Shown here: positions 44,962 through 54,407 of the stretch, piece after piece
Numbering within the stretch: the first letter of the stretch is position 1
Layout of the letters: each line of letters starts with the position of its first letter
NCBI GenBank assembly: GCA_021531385.1
Contig: JAFBIR010000002.1
Coordinates: 62,001-126,000, forward strand
Direction of reading: 5' to 3'
DNA: 64,000 nucleotides
From: Parabacteroides distasonis
Lineage (GTDB): Bacteria > Bacteroidota > Bacteroidia > Bacteroidales > Tannerellaceae
The notes under the pieces: model-generated
Told to the model about the DNA's origin: nothing
The model's database searches: none
Seen by the model: the letters and a program-made list of their open reading frames with translations, nothing else
Position numbers and translations under genes: made by a program

Positions 44962-46306
44962 AGCGTTTCATCTTATTATATAAGGTTTGGCGGGTGATGC
45001 CCAACTGGGCTGCCACCGCCGAGAGGTTGCCTTCGCATTGCCGGATGGTGCGTCGGATCAGTTGGATCTCCATCGCCTCCAAGGTGATGGTCTGCTCCTC
45101 GTGCAAAGTGGAGGCCGGAGCGATCGGAGCAGGAACGGGAAGGAACTCTTCGGTTAGTTCGTCAGACTCGTTAAGGATGATCGCCTTTTCGATCACATGT
45201 TCCAGTTCACGGATATTCCCCGCCCAAGGCAACTCCTGCAACCTCTTGGCGGCAGCTTCACTGAGGCGAGGCAATGGTTTCTCATAGTGCTCACTGAAAT
45301 GGGTCATGAAACGGAGTGCCAACGGCACGATGTCCTCCTTGCGCTCCCGGAGAGCGGGCAGATGAAGGTGGATGGTGTTAATGCGATAGAGCAGATCCTC
45401 CCTAAAGCTACCCTCCGCAACCATCTGCTGCAAATCACGGTTGGTAGCCGTGATGAGGCGCACCTGAATAGGAATCGGATGGTTGCCACCCACGGGGGTG
45501 ACGTTGCGGCTTTGCAAGGCGGTCAGCAGCTTGGCCTGCAGGTGATAGGGCAGGTTGCCAATCTCGTCGAGAAAGAGTGTGCTCCCGTTGGCTGCGACGA
45601 ACTTACCCGTCCGATCGGCATGGGCATCGGTGAAAGCCCCTTTTACATGACCGAACAGCTCACTTTCGAAAAGGTTCTCGGTCAAGGCACCCATATCCAC
45701 CGTAACTAATTCCTTGTCGCTATGGGCAGATCCCGCATGGATCGCTCTGGCCAGCAGTTCCTTGCCGGTACCATTCTCGCCCGTGATCAAGACGTTTGCC
45801 TCGGTCTTCGCCACCTTCTCCACTAACTGACGCAACGACTGCATCGCCGGACTCTCGCCCCAGTACATCGTGTGGGCGCTTATCGATGACTTTTTTGGGG
45901 TAACGACTTTCCTTGCGCCTTTGGCCTCGGCAGCTGTCAAGAGTGTCTCCACCAGCTTCTGATTCTCATAAGGCTTCACCACAAAGTCAGCAGCTCCCTC
46001 CTTGATGCCTCGCACCGCCAAGTCGATGTCCGCATAAGCTGTGAAAAGCACCACGGGCAGCTCCGGACGCATCTCCTTGATGCGATGCAACCAATAGAGC
46101 CCTTCTCCACCGCTGTTGATACCCGCCTTGAAGTTCATGTCTAAGAGTACCACTTGCCACTCCTTCGTACGCAGCTGCTCAGGAAGGGTGACAGGTGCGT
46201 TCAGGGTCACCACCTCCGCGAAATAGGGACGCAACAAGAGACGCACCGCCTCCAGCACGGCCTTGTTGTCATCCACCACCAAAAGATTTCCCAATCGCTT
46301 TGCCAT
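44951..46306 (-). CDS. NtrC-family sigma-54-dependent response regulator
   Basis: The 451-residue protein has a receiver domain (about 7-122; acidic pair Asp12/Asp13, phosphorylated Asp56, Lys111), an AAA+ sigma-54 activation domain (about 145-375; Walker A GENGTGKE 176-183, Walker B LFLDEIG 244-250) and a Fis-type DNA-binding helix-turn-helix at the end (GITRQTLYNKMKRYGL). The sigma-54 contact loop reads GAFTDA (223-228) instead of the usual GAFTGA. A TACCTTTG -7 element lies at 46337-46344. Likely targets are the ABC exporter genes downstream, through the TAGACA/TGTCTA sites. Confidence 0.94.
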   Translation of the reverse strand: MAKRLGNLLVVDDNKAVLEAVRLLLRPYFAEVVTLNAPVTLPEQLRTKEWQVVLLDMNFKAGINSGGEGLYWLHRIKEMRPELPVVLFTAYADIDLAVRGIKEGAADFVVKPYENQKLVETLLTAAEAKGARKVVTPKKSSISAHTMYWGESPAMQSLRQLVEKVAKTEANVLITGENGTGKELLARAIHAGSAHSDKELVTVDMGALTENLFESELFGHVKGAFTDAHADRTGKFVAANGSTLFLDEIGNLPYHLQAKLLTALQSRNVTPVGGNHPIPIQVRLITATNRDLQQMVAEGSFREDLLYRINTIHLHLPALRERKEDIVPLALRFMTHFSEHYEKPLPRLSEAAAKRLQELPWAGNIRELEHVIEKAIILNESDELTEEFLPVPAPIAPASTLHEEQTITLEAMEIQLIRRTIRQCEGNLSAVAAQLGITRQTLYNKMKRYGL

Positions 46307-46336
46307 CTTTTATCTATCCCTGTTTTTATGTGGCGG

Positions 46337-46344
46337 CAAAGGTA
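46337..46344 (-). promoter_or_regulatory. -7 promoter element for the two-component genes
   Basis: The minus strand reads TACCTTTG, matching TAnnTTTG, about 30 bp before the response regulator start. So the regulators use the housekeeping promoter type while their target appears to use sigma-54. Confidence 0.55.
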
Positions 46345-46423
46345 AACATTCTTTTCTGTTCATTGTGTCCTGCCTGGAGAGACAAACACGGTTGAAAATT
46401 GACATTCGTCTCACAAAAATCCC

Positions 46424-46431
46424 TACTTTTG
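46424..46431 (+). promoter_or_regulatory. -7 promoter element for the S9 peptidase gene
   Basis: TACTTTTG matches TAnnTTTG, 29 bp before the start. Confidence 0.6.
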
Positions 46432-46460
46432 CGGCGGTATTTACATAAATCACAGAAAGT

Positions 46461-48893
46461 ATGAAACAAATGATTGGTATGGCTGCCCTACTTGTGTCAA
46501 GCTGCTTGATGCGGAGTATGGCCCAAGACATGAGTTACAAAGAACCACCCAAAGAGATTAAAGAGATCGCTTTGGCCAAGATGCCTCCCAGCGTATTGGT
46601 GAGCGGAGATGGCAAATGGTTGTTAGAGTTGGACGATGTGCCTTTCCTCAGCGTGGAGGAATTGGCGAAGCCGGAATATAAACTGGGCGGTACCCGAGTG
46701 ACCGACATCTTTGGTCCGAGCCGTCGGGAGGGCTACTCTGCCGCTCGCCTCCTTGATGTAGCCACGAAACAGACCTACGAGATCGCTGGCCTGCCCGCTG
46801 ACGTAAATATATTGGAGGCTGAATGGGCACCGGGATCGAGCCGCATCGCCTTGATGATCCGTGAGAAGGATGGACTCTACCTTTGGATGGTCAACGTGGC
46901 CGAGAAGCAGGCTAAACAGATCAGCCGCCGAAAGATGAACCGCACGGCCTCCCAACCGGGTCCGTTGCGTGGAGCCAGCCCGGCCATCCGAGCCAATTGG
47001 GTGAACGACTCTGTCTTGATCGTTCCCGCCGTTCCCAACGGGATCGGAGCGATGCCGCTGCCTCCTGCCGCTCCTTCTGGTCCTGTTATTCAAGTGAGCG
47101 AGGGAAAGGCCGCCGCGGCCCGCACCTATCAGGATCTGCTGAAGAGCCCCTACGATGAGCAACTGTTTGATTACTTCTTCACGGCACAGTTAGTCAAGAT
47201 TGAGCCGAACAAAGAGACTGAGTTGGGCAAACCGGCCATCTATCTCCAGACGCGGCTCTCGCCCGACAAATCCCTGTTGCTCACCACAACGATTGAGAAG
47301 CCCTACTCCTACATCGTGCCCCGTAGCTCCTTCCCTAAACGAGTGGAGGTGCTTGATCTCGGTGGCAAGGTGGTGAAGGAGATCAACCGACAACCCATGA
47401 CGGCAGACATCATGGGCTACGACACGGCCAACCCCTATCCCCGCAACTTCGGTTGGCGTGCGGACGAACCCGCCACGCTCTACTGGATTGAGGCGCAGGA
47501 CGAGGGCAATCCGCGCCAGCACAAAGTAGATTATATGGATGCGGTCTATCAGTGGCAAGCGCCCTTCACGGGCGAGAAGCAGCTGGTGGTAAAGACTCCC
47601 TTCCGCTGCCGCTCGATCGACTGGTGCGACGACCAGTTTGCCTTAGTGACAGAAAATTCGCGGGCTACTCGCCGAATGAAGATCTCCTCGTTCGTCCCCT
47701 TGCAACCAGAGAAGGGTTTGCAAACCATCTTCGATGTCTCGACCGATGATAATTATACCGATCCGGGCCGTCCCTACAAACGGAGCAATCAATACCACGA
47801 GTCCGTGGTCTATACCAACAAGCAGCACAGCGAACTGCTGATGATCGCTCCGGGTGGATCGCCCGAGGGAGACATGCCCTACCTAAGCCGCTACGACTTG
47901 AAGAAAAAGACAAACACCATCCTGTGGCGCTGCGAGGCTCCCTACTACGAGACTATCCTCGACGTGATCAACCCGGAGAAGTTGCAACTGATCACCGCCC
48001 GTCAATCCACCGACGAGCCAATCAACTACCTCTTCCGAGACGTGAAGCGGAAACGGAGTGAGGCGTTGACAAATTTCCCCAACCCCTATCCCCAACTGAA
48101 GGAGATGAAGGTGGAGAAGATCGCCTACAAGCGAGCGGACGGATTGGATCTGACCGCCACTCTCTACACACCGGTTGGCTACGACAAGGAGAAGGATGGT
48201 CGCCTGCCGGTCTTGATGTGGGCCTATCCCAGAGAGTACCGCAACAACGAGGATGCCTCCCGAGTGCGTGGCTCCAAATACCTCTTCACGGTCATCAACT
48301 ACCGCTCACCGGTCTTCTGGGTAACCCGTGGCTTCGCCGTGATGGAGAACGTGGAGATGCCGATTGTCGGCGTGAATGGGGCAGAGCCGAACGATGACTT
48401 CATCCATCAGCTGACGATGAACGCCGAGGCAGCGGCTAAGGCCATCTATGATTTAGGAGTAGGCGACACGGCCCGTTTAGCCGTTGGCGGTCACTCCTAC
48501 GGTGGATTCATGACAGCCAACCTGCTAACCCATACCCACCTGTTCAAGGCCGGTATCGCCCGCAGTGGAGCCTACAACCGTACGTTGACGCCGTTCGGTT
48601 TCCAGACAGAGACCCGTACCTATTGGGAGATCCCGGAGATCTACAATGCCATGTCGCCCTTCATGTATGCGGATAAGCTGAGTGGCGCCCTGCTGTTGAT
48701 CCACGGTGATGCCGACAACAACACCGGTACCTTCCCCATCCAGAGCGAACGCCTCTTCGCGGCGATCAAAGGTCATGGTGGTACAAGTAAGTTGGTGCTG
48801 CTCCCCTATGAGAGCCACAGCTACTCGGCGAAGGAGAACATCCTCCACTTGCTTTATGAGGAAGATGCTTGGCTGATGAAATATGTCAAATAG
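46461..48893 (+). CDS. Secreted S9-family (prolyl oligopeptidase-type) serine peptidase
   Basis: The 810-residue protein has a signal peptide (about 1-21, ending MAQ), an N-terminal beta-propeller (about 40-540) and a C-terminal alpha/beta hydrolase domain (about 560-810). The catalytic triad is complete: Ser679 in GHSYGG, Asp752 in HGDADNN and His786 in ESHSYS. The closest pattern is the DPP/acylaminoacyl peptidase group, here of the glutamyl-endopeptidase-like type seen in Bacteroidetes. Specificity cannot be read. It acts in the periplasm on peptides and is a single-gene unit with its own promoter and terminator. Confidence 0.92.
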   Translation: MKQMIGMAALLVSSCLMRSMAQDMSYKEPPKEIKEIALAKMPPSVLVSGDGKWLLELDDVPFLSVEELAKPEYKLGGTRVTDIFGPSRREGYSAARLLDVATKQTYEIAGLPADVNILEAEWAPGSSRIALMIREKDGLYLWMVNVAEKQAKQISRRKMNRTASQPGPLRGASPAIRANWVNDSVLIVPAVPNGIGAMPLPPAAPSGPVIQVSEGKAAAARTYQDLLKSPYDEQLFDYFFTAQLVKIEPNKETELGKPAIYLQTRLSPDKSLLLTTTIEKPYSYIVPRSSFPKRVEVLDLGGKVVKEINRQPMTADIMGYDTANPYPRNFGWRADEPATLYWIEAQDEGNPRQHKVDYMDAVYQWQAPFTGEKQLVVKTPFRCRSIDWCDDQFALVTENSRATRRMKISSFVPLQPEKGLQTIFDVSTDDNYTDPGRPYKRSNQYHESVVYTNKQHSELLMIAPGGSPEGDMPYLSRYDLKKKTNTILWRCEAPYYETILDVINPEKLQLITARQSTDEPINYLFRDVKRKRSEALTNFPNPYPQLKEMKVEKIAYKRADGLDLTATLYTPVGYDKEKDGRLPVLMWAYPREYRNNEDASRVRGSKYLFTVINYRSPVFWVTRGFAVMENVEMPIVGVNGAEPNDDFIHQLTMNAEAAAKAIYDLGVGDTARLAVGGHSYGGFMTANLLTHTHLFKAGIARSGAYNRTLTPFGFQTETRTYWEIPEIYNAMSPFMYADKLSGALLLIHGDADNNTGTFPIQSERLFAAIKGHGGTSKLVLLPYESHSYSAKENILHLLYEEDAWLMKYVK

Positions 48894-48908
48894 TCGCTTC
48901 CAACAGAT

Positions 48909-48943
48909 GAGTGCCCGCCTCCATGCTTGGGGGTGGGCACTTT
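48909..48943 (+). terminator. Terminator between the S9 peptidase and xylanase genes
   Basis: GAGTGCCCGCCTCC and GGGGTGGGCACTTT pair with minor mismatches, followed by a T-rich stretch. The two flanking genes converge here. Confidence 0.75.
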
Positions 48944-48950
48944 GACTTTA

Positions 48951-50501
48951 TTACTTCAGGTGATAGGTCACCGTCCGCTCCTCACCGGCCTTGTCGGTAT
49001 AGGTAATTTCATAGTCACCTCGGAACCCCCGGAACTTTACCTCACCGTTCTTCCCGGCCTTGGCGCTTGTCTCGGTCTTCCAGACATGATTGATCAGGTT
49101 GTCTAAGGCATAATAAGAGAGCTTCGGACTCATATCACGGTGGAAAAGACCCGATACGGAGGGCTCGCCCGGTGCCCCGCAGTCATCCACGATGTTCCAC
49201 CAAGTGATGCCCATCATGTTCTTGCAGCTGAACCACAAACGATAGAGGTTCTGGGCGATCACCGCCTGGATCTGCTGGCCTTTCGTGTCGTTGCCAGGCG
49301 AGGTGATGGTGATCTCGCTCAGGTGGATCGGCAGGCCGGTCTCAGCCAGGTTGTTCATCACCTTCCACACCTGCTGCGGGGTTTGAATATCTTTGCCTGC
49401 GGCGATGTCCAAACACTGCTGCGGATTGAAGAGGTGCATCTGCGAACCGACCACATCAATGCGGCACCCCCGCTTCAAGAGATCCTTGACCTGCTCCGCA
49501 TATTCCGGTCCCGTCCAGTAGTCGTTGATATTCATCAGGGCATTGTCGGAGATCAACCCGGCGGCTACCTGAAACGCCTCGTAGGTGAAATCGCCCGGCA
49601 TGAAGCCGTAGTTGCTCTTGCAGAGCTTCGAACCCGGCACCATCGCTCCCTTGGCGAAATCCTGCGCGCTCTCGTTCACCACGTCCCAGCTGCTCACCCG
49701 GTCGCCGTAGTACTTCACGATCTCCGTCATGCGCTTAGTCATCAGCCGCTGCAGCTTCGGTCCCAACTCCGGCAGCTTCGCTTCCAGTTCAGCCAACGTC
49801 GCCTTTTCGAAAGCCGGGGTCATCTTATCCCCATTCAAGAAGTTCTTCTCGTCGGCATATTCCGCCACATACTGCTTCAAGGTCTCCCGCTCCTCGTCCG
49901 TCAGGATCTGATCGACAATCCAGTTGGGATGGTGCCAGCGGCGGCTGCCCCACGTCAAGGGATGGCCATGCACCGGCACGCCGTGGCTCTCGCAATAGGT
50001 AATCATCGGGTCGGGAGCCGGGCGGCGCCAATGCGGCTGGTACTTCGGGTTCTCCTGCCGGTTCCAGTAGGCCTCGGTGTCCCAATACTCCTCCCGGAAA
50101 CGGGGGCGACCCGGCTGCATCTCGAAGGGTTCCCAATAGAAGGGCACCGTAGCCCGGTTGAAGAGCGTGCCGAACAGCTCCTTGTAACGCTGGTTGGCCG
50201 CCGGCGTTCCTAACTGGTTGAAGTTGAACATGCTGGCTCCGAACACGAAGTCATGGCTCACCTGCTTGATCCGCACAGGGGTTCCCGCCGCGGCATTGTC
50301 CAAGTAGATCACGCCATTCGCCTTGCGGTATTTCTCAATGTCTTGATCAATCTGTTTCTGCACACTGGGATTCCAGATCTTCCAATACGCCTCACTCATA
50401 ATATGCTCCCTATCCTCTTTCTGAGAGGTGGGGAAACTATGCTGAGCAGCCACGCCTAAACTGACAAAGGCCAAACCCAGCACACAAATCATCCGTTTCA
50501 T
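48951..50501 (-). CDS. Secreted endo-1,4-beta-xylanase, glycoside hydrolase family 10
   Basis: The 516-residue protein has a Sec signal peptide ending VAAQ (about 20), then a GH10 barrel. The acid/base is Glu277 in WDVVNES and the nucleophile is Glu396 in HLSEITI. HGHPLTWGSRRWHHP, near residue 170, is the substrate-side loop. C-terminal residues about 460-516 form a small beta-rich segment (EVKFRGFRGDYEITYT). It should cleave xylan internally. No SusC/SusD pair or further xylan genes are adjacent, so this is an orphan enzyme rather than part of a polysaccharide utilisation locus in view. Confidence 0.93.
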   Translation of the reverse strand: MKRMICVLGLAFVSLGVAAQHSFPTSQKEDREHIMSEAYWKIWNPSVQKQIDQDIEKYRKANGVIYLDNAAAGTPVRIKQVSHDFVFGASMFNFNQLGTPAANQRYKELFGTLFNRATVPFYWEPFEMQPGRPRFREEYWDTEAYWNRQENPKYQPHWRRPAPDPMITYCESHGVPVHGHPLTWGSRRWHHPNWIVDQILTDEERETLKQYVAEYADEKNFLNGDKMTPAFEKATLAELEAKLPELGPKLQRLMTKRMTEIVKYYGDRVSSWDVVNESAQDFAKGAMVPGSKLCKSNYGFMPGDFTYEAFQVAAGLISDNALMNINDYWTGPEYAEQVKDLLKRGCRIDVVGSQMHLFNPQQCLDIAAGKDIQTPQQVWKVMNNLAETGLPIHLSEITITSPGNDTKGQQIQAVIAQNLYRLWFSCKNMMGITWWNIVDDCGAPGEPSVSGLFHRDMSPKLSYYALDNLINHVWKTETSAKAGKNGEVKFRGFRGDYEITYTDKAGEERTVTYHLK

Positions 50502-50531
50502 AAGTAATTATTAAGTTTATTTATCTACCTA

Positions 50532-50539
50532 CAAAGGTA
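50532..50539 (-). promoter_or_regulatory. -7 promoter element for the xylanase gene
   Basis: The minus strand reads TACCTTTG, matching TAnnTTTG, 30 bp before the start. Confidence 0.55.
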
Positions 50540-50662
50540 ATGCTTTCGCGCGAGGCAGAAATCATTTTAATCGTTTGATTTATGAGCAGAAAAAGGGAGA
50601 ACCCCTGTTTATTGAACGATTTTTGACTACTTTCGTAGCCGTAACAGATAAATCTATGGGAA

Positions 50663-52105
50663 ATGAAAAAGACAATTCTTTCGTTAGCCACACTATTCGC
50701 TTGTGCCACTAACCTTTGGGCGGCTGAGGAGCGGACACTGGTGACACTTGACACGACCGAAGGCGAGATTGTGTTAGCACTTTATAACGAGACCCCTCTG
50801 CATCGGGACCATTTCGCCCAGAAGGTCAAGGAGGGAGTTTATAACGGACGAGACTTCAACCGGGTGATTGAGGGGTTCGTCGTGCAGTGTGGCGAGGAGG
50901 AGGCTGAGGATGTGATCCCCGCAGAGATTCGCTACCCCCAGCTGTATCACCGGCGGGGTGTATTGGCGATGGGACGTTGCACGGCTGATCCGACCCATGA
51001 GCTGAAAAGCGCCAGCGAACAGTTCTATATCGCCTGGGGCAAACCGCTGGATGAGCGGACATTGCAACGATCCGACTCACTGATGCAAGTACGGAGCTAT
51101 GGCCGTTGCCAAATGGATAAGGATGTACGTCGTTATTACCAACAACATCCCGGACTTCCCGCATTGGATGGAAGTTATACCATTTTTGGCGAGGTAATCA
51201 AGGGCATGGAGGTAGTAGAACGTATCCAAGCTGTGCCCACAGATAAACAGGATCGCCCCTTACAGGCGGTCACGATCCGACGAGCGACCGTACAGGAACC
51301 CGACCCGGCCATCTATTGGTCGCAACCAGCGGTCTATGTCGATGCCTATCGGCTGTCTGATGCCGTGACACCCTACATCGAGTGTCGGCATGACTCGCTT
51401 TATACCCTCCGCCATTGGTATGGGGTAGCAGGGCAGGATGTCTCCTTCGTCTTGCGTACAGTAGCCGATTCCACGCTGATTGAGGTGGTTGAAGCGGACT
51501 CCGTGAAAGGTAACTATTCCTATGTGGCTACGGGATTGCCCCAATTACCCACCGCGACTATCTATCCCCGTCCTTTCGTAGAGACCAACACGCTCTGCTC
51601 CGGTTTTTATGGCAACTCGCAAAAAGGGAAAGTGTGGGCTTATACCTATTTATATACGCCAGACGGACAATGGAACGGCGGCCATCTATACACATTCATG
51701 TGGGGTGAAGCTCCCGCCAAACCGATCTGGCGCGTACAGGGGCATAGCACCTTGGTGGGCAACGTCCCAGGATTGACCAGCACCTTGGAGGCTTACACGG
51801 ATGGGCGCTATATCTTGCGCGATTGGTATGGCGTGGAGAAATATGATTTAGAGTTTCGCCTGCGTCCTGACGGTGGCATCGAGCTACTCGACTATTATTG
51901 GACAACCGAGACCGGCGAACGATTCGTGCAATGCCGCCGAGAAGACATTGGTTATGCAGCTATTCCACAGTTAGCTGATCAGCCTAATGGTGGGCTGGAA
52001 GGAGACGCTCACTCCGGCAAACTCCATTTCCGCATGACAGCTCATCAGAATGATGATCAGCCAATCGCCGATCCTGCTCATCCGGAGTTTGTCTTCGAAT
52101 GGTGA
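50663..52105 (+). CDS. Exported cyclophilin-type peptidyl-prolyl isomerase with a duplicated C-terminal module
   Basis: The 480-residue protein has a signal peptide (about 1-20) and a cyclophilin domain (about 25-208) with GEIVLALYNETP, FNRVIEGFVVQCG and the late strand YTIFGEVIKGMEVVE. A roughly 130-residue module then appears twice: YTLRHWYGVAGQDVSFVLR at 247-265 aligns with YILRDWYGVEKYDLEFRLR at 383-401, 136 residues apart. I do not recognise this module. The isomerase should act on periplasmic proteins. The C-terminal part may bind clients or a surface. A TACTTTCG element at 50628-50635 is a probable -7. Confidence 0.82.
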   Translation: MKKTILSLATLFACATNLWAAEERTLVTLDTTEGEIVLALYNETPLHRDHFAQKVKEGVYNGRDFNRVIEGFVVQCGEEEAEDVIPAEIRYPQLYHRRGVLAMGRCTADPTHELKSASEQFYIAWGKPLDERTLQRSDSLMQVRSYGRCQMDKDVRRYYQQHPGLPALDGSYTIFGEVIKGMEVVERIQAVPTDKQDRPLQAVTIRRATVQEPDPAIYWSQPAVYVDAYRLSDAVTPYIECRHDSLYTLRHWYGVAGQDVSFVLRTVADSTLIEVVEADSVKGNYSYVATGLPQLPTATIYPRPFVETNTLCSGFYGNSQKGKVWAYTYLYTPDGQWNGGHLYTFMWGEAPAKPIWRVQGHSTLVGNVPGLTSTLEAYTDGRYILRDWYGVEKYDLEFRLRPDGGIELLDYYWTTETGERFVQCRREDIGYAAIPQLADQPNGGLEGDAHSGKLHFRMTAHQNDDQPIADPAHPEFVFEW

Positions 52106-52124
52106 AGAATTGAGAAACAATTCG

Positions 52125-52132
52125 TACTTTTG
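52125..52132 (+). promoter_or_regulatory. -7 promoter element for dnaG
   Basis: TACTTTTG matches TAnnTTTG, 19 bp before the chosen dnaG start, and supports that start over the longer frame. Confidence 0.55.
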
Positions 52133-52151
52133 TGTCAATTTTCATGATTGC

Positions 52152-54230
52152 ATGATCGACCAGGCGACGATAGACCGTATCTTGGAGGCCGCAAACATCG
52201 TGGATGTAGTCTCTGAGTTTGTGACCCTGCGGAAACGCGGGGTCAACTATGTCGGATTATGCCCCTTCCATGCAGACAAAAGCCCCTCCTTCTATGTCTC
52301 TCCCGCTAAGAACATCTGCAAGTGCTTCGCTTGTGGCGCAGGCGGTTCGCCGGTACATTTCATCATGAACCATGAGCAACTCTCCTATTTTGATGCCTTA
52401 CGCTTCTTGGCCAAAAAGTACAACATCGAGATCAAGGAGCGAGAACTGACTGAACAGGAGAAGCAGGCACATAACGACCGAGAGAGCATGCTTATTCTCA
52501 ACAGCTGGGCATCGAATTATTTCCAACAGTTGCTACATGAGCATCCAGAAGGACGCAGTGTCGGGTTACGCTACTTCGCTGAGCGGGGCTTAAGAGAGGA
52601 GATCATACGCAAGTTCCAATTGGGCTACAGCCTCGACCAGCGAGACGCCCTCTTTCGCACAGCCACGGCCGCAGGTTACAAACAGCCTTATTTAGAGAAG
52701 ACAGGATTGGTCATCCCTTATGAGAACGGACGGGTGAACGACCGTTTCCGGGGACGTGTCATCTTCCCCGTGCATACGTTAAGTGGCAAGGTGGTGGCTT
52801 TTGGTGGGCGTGTCTTGCGTAAAGGCGAGAAAACCGCCAAGTATGTTAACTCACCGGAAAGCGAGATCTATCACAAGAGCAACGAGCTGTATGGCCTCTT
52901 TTTCGCCAAGCAGGCGATCGTAAAGCAAGACAAGTGCTTCTTGGTGGAGGGCTATATGGACGTGATTGGTATGCACCAAGTGGGGGTAGAAAACGTAGTA
53001 GCCTCATCTGGCACGGCCTTGACACAAGGGCAAATCCGTTTGATACACCGCTTTACGGAGAATATCACGGTGCTCTATGATGGGGATGCCGCAGGCATCA
53101 AGGCCGCCTTGCGAGGCATAGACATGCTGATCGAAGAAGGCATGAACGTCAAAGTAGTCTTGCTGCCTGATGGAGAAGACCCAGACTCTTTCGCTCGCAG
53201 AGGCGCAACTGCCTTCGACACCTATATCCGGGAGAATGAGACTGATTTCATCCGTTTCAAGATGCGGTTGCTCCTACAAGAGTCTGCTGATGATCCCATC
53301 AAACGCTCCGCCGTGATTAACGACATCATGCGCACCATCGCAATCATCCCCAACAACATCGCTCGTGCAGTCTATCTGAGGGAGTGCAGCGAAACCATGG
53401 GTATAGACGAGCAAATCTTGCTGAGAGAGGTCAACCGACTGCGGTTGCAGCAGGAGCGAAGAGGGAACGCCTCTATTACACATACAACTCCCGCATCCTC
53501 TACGATGGAAGCACCTCTGCCACCTCCACCCGCAGAGCCAATACCACCTGCGCAGCAGACGGCCGACACCAGCTCACCCAACGAGCCCCCCCCATTCGAA
53601 CAGATCCCTTTAGAGGAGGAGGTCACGCCACAGCCGCCTCAGCCCTCCCAGACTACGCCCGTCTTTCAAGCACCTTCGCCCTATGAGGCCTTTGAAAAGT
53701 CGATCGTCCGTTATGTCGTACGCTATGGCGAGCGAATCATCTTTAACTACCAAGACGAGCAAACCCAAGAGCAGATCCAAATGCGTTTGGCTGAGTATGT
53801 CCGTTTCGACCTCGACAGAGATGGGATTCAAATCACTCACCCTCTCTACCGGCAGATTATCGAGGAGGCCGCAGCCCATTGCATGGAGGAGGGATTTACA
53901 GCCTATCGCTATTTCTTGGCCCATCCCGATCCACAGATCAGCCTATTGGCCGCTAACTTAGCAAGCGAGAAATATCAGTTGAGCAAGTACCACTCCAAGT
54001 ATCAAACCATCGAACCAGAGAGTGAGCGGTTAGACTTCGTGGTACCCCAAGAGCTGTATGCCCTAAAAGAGGCACATATCCAGGAGGAGATCAAACAGGT
54101 ACAACAGCAAATCAAGGAGTCAAGGAATGAAGAGGAAACGATGACACTACTTCGGCAACTCAACGAGCTGAACAACCTACGCAGGCTCCTCTGCAAGCAA
54201 TTGGGCGAACGAATCATCTTGCGGATGTAA
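52152..54230 (+). CDS. dnaG: DNA primase
   Basis: DnaG makes RNA primers at the replication fork. I start at ATG 52152 (MIDQATIDRILEAANIVDVV); the frame is open to 52050, but that overlaps the cyclophilin gene. In 692 residues: CHC2 zinc finger (about 36-62, CPFHADKSPSF and CKCFACG), primase core (about 125-260), TOPRIM (about 265-345, FLVEGYMDV and YDGDAAG). A Pro/Gln-rich linker (about 448-510) leads to a helical C-terminal helicase-interaction domain. The linker and long tail explain the larger size than E. coli DnaG. Confidence 0.96.
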   Translation: MIDQATIDRILEAANIVDVVSEFVTLRKRGVNYVGLCPFHADKSPSFYVSPAKNICKCFACGAGGSPVHFIMNHEQLSYFDALRFLAKKYNIEIKERELTEQEKQAHNDRESMLILNSWASNYFQQLLHEHPEGRSVGLRYFAERGLREEIIRKFQLGYSLDQRDALFRTATAAGYKQPYLEKTGLVIPYENGRVNDRFRGRVIFPVHTLSGKVVAFGGRVLRKGEKTAKYVNSPESEIYHKSNELYGLFFAKQAIVKQDKCFLVEGYMDVIGMHQVGVENVVASSGTALTQGQIRLIHRFTENITVLYDGDAAGIKAALRGIDMLIEEGMNVKVVLLPDGEDPDSFARRGATAFDTYIRENETDFIRFKMRLLLQESADDPIKRSAVINDIMRTIAIIPNNIARAVYLRECSETMGIDEQILLREVNRLRLQQERRGNASITHTTPASSTMEAPLPPPPAEPIPPAQQTADTSSPNEPPPFEQIPLEEEVTPQPPQPSQTTPVFQAPSPYEAFEKSIVRYVVRYGERIIFNYQDEQTQEQIQMRLAEYVRFDLDRDGIQITHPLYRQIIEEAAAHCMEEGFTAYRYFLAHPDPQISLLAANLASEKYQLSKYHSKYQTIEPESERLDFVVPQELYALKEAHIQEEIKQVQQQIKESRNEEETMTLLRQLNELNNLRRLLCKQLGERIILRM

Positions 54231-54262
54231 CAGCAAGCCTGCAGCGATCAGTTAAGCGGGCA

Positions 54263-54302
54263 TAAAAAAATTCTCGTCTTCTCTTCACGAGAAAACGAGA
54301 AT
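54263..54302 (-). terminator. Terminator of the tRNA-Gln transcript
   Basis: On the minus strand ATTCTCGT and ACGAGAAT enclose a 17-base loop and are followed by TTTTTT, 4 bases after the end of the second tRNA in transcription order. Confidence 0.75.
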
Positions 54303-54305
54303 AGG

Positions 54306-54376
54306 TTGTTCTACTCGGATTCGAACCAAGACAAACAGGACCAGAATCTGTTGTGCTACCATTACACCATAGAACA
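54306..54376 (-). tRNA. tRNA-Gln (anticodon CUG), downstream copy
   Basis: On the minus strand the acceptor strands TGTTCTA and TAGAACA pair, the D-stem is GTGT/GCAC, and the T-arm is CTTGG-TTCGAAT-CCGAG. The anticodon loop is TTCTGGT, giving CTG at 54342-54344 (reads CAG). The anticodon stem has one A-C mismatch next to the loop. CCA is not encoded. It is identical to the copy 102 bp upstream in the transcript. Confidence 0.93.
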
Positions 54377-54407
54377 ATACAAACAACGCAATATGCTCTT
54401 AAAGCTG

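Noticed and set aside
43606-46306. Reading the two-component pair as a nitrogen-control NtrBC system
   Set aside because: No glnA or other nitrogen genes are near, and the only adjacent target is an FtsX/MacB-type exporter, so a local envelope-stress or export role is likelier.
49140-50213. 357-codon plus-strand frame opposite the xylanase
   Set aside because: The GH10 catalytic residues are on the minus strand. The plus frame has no start context or family.
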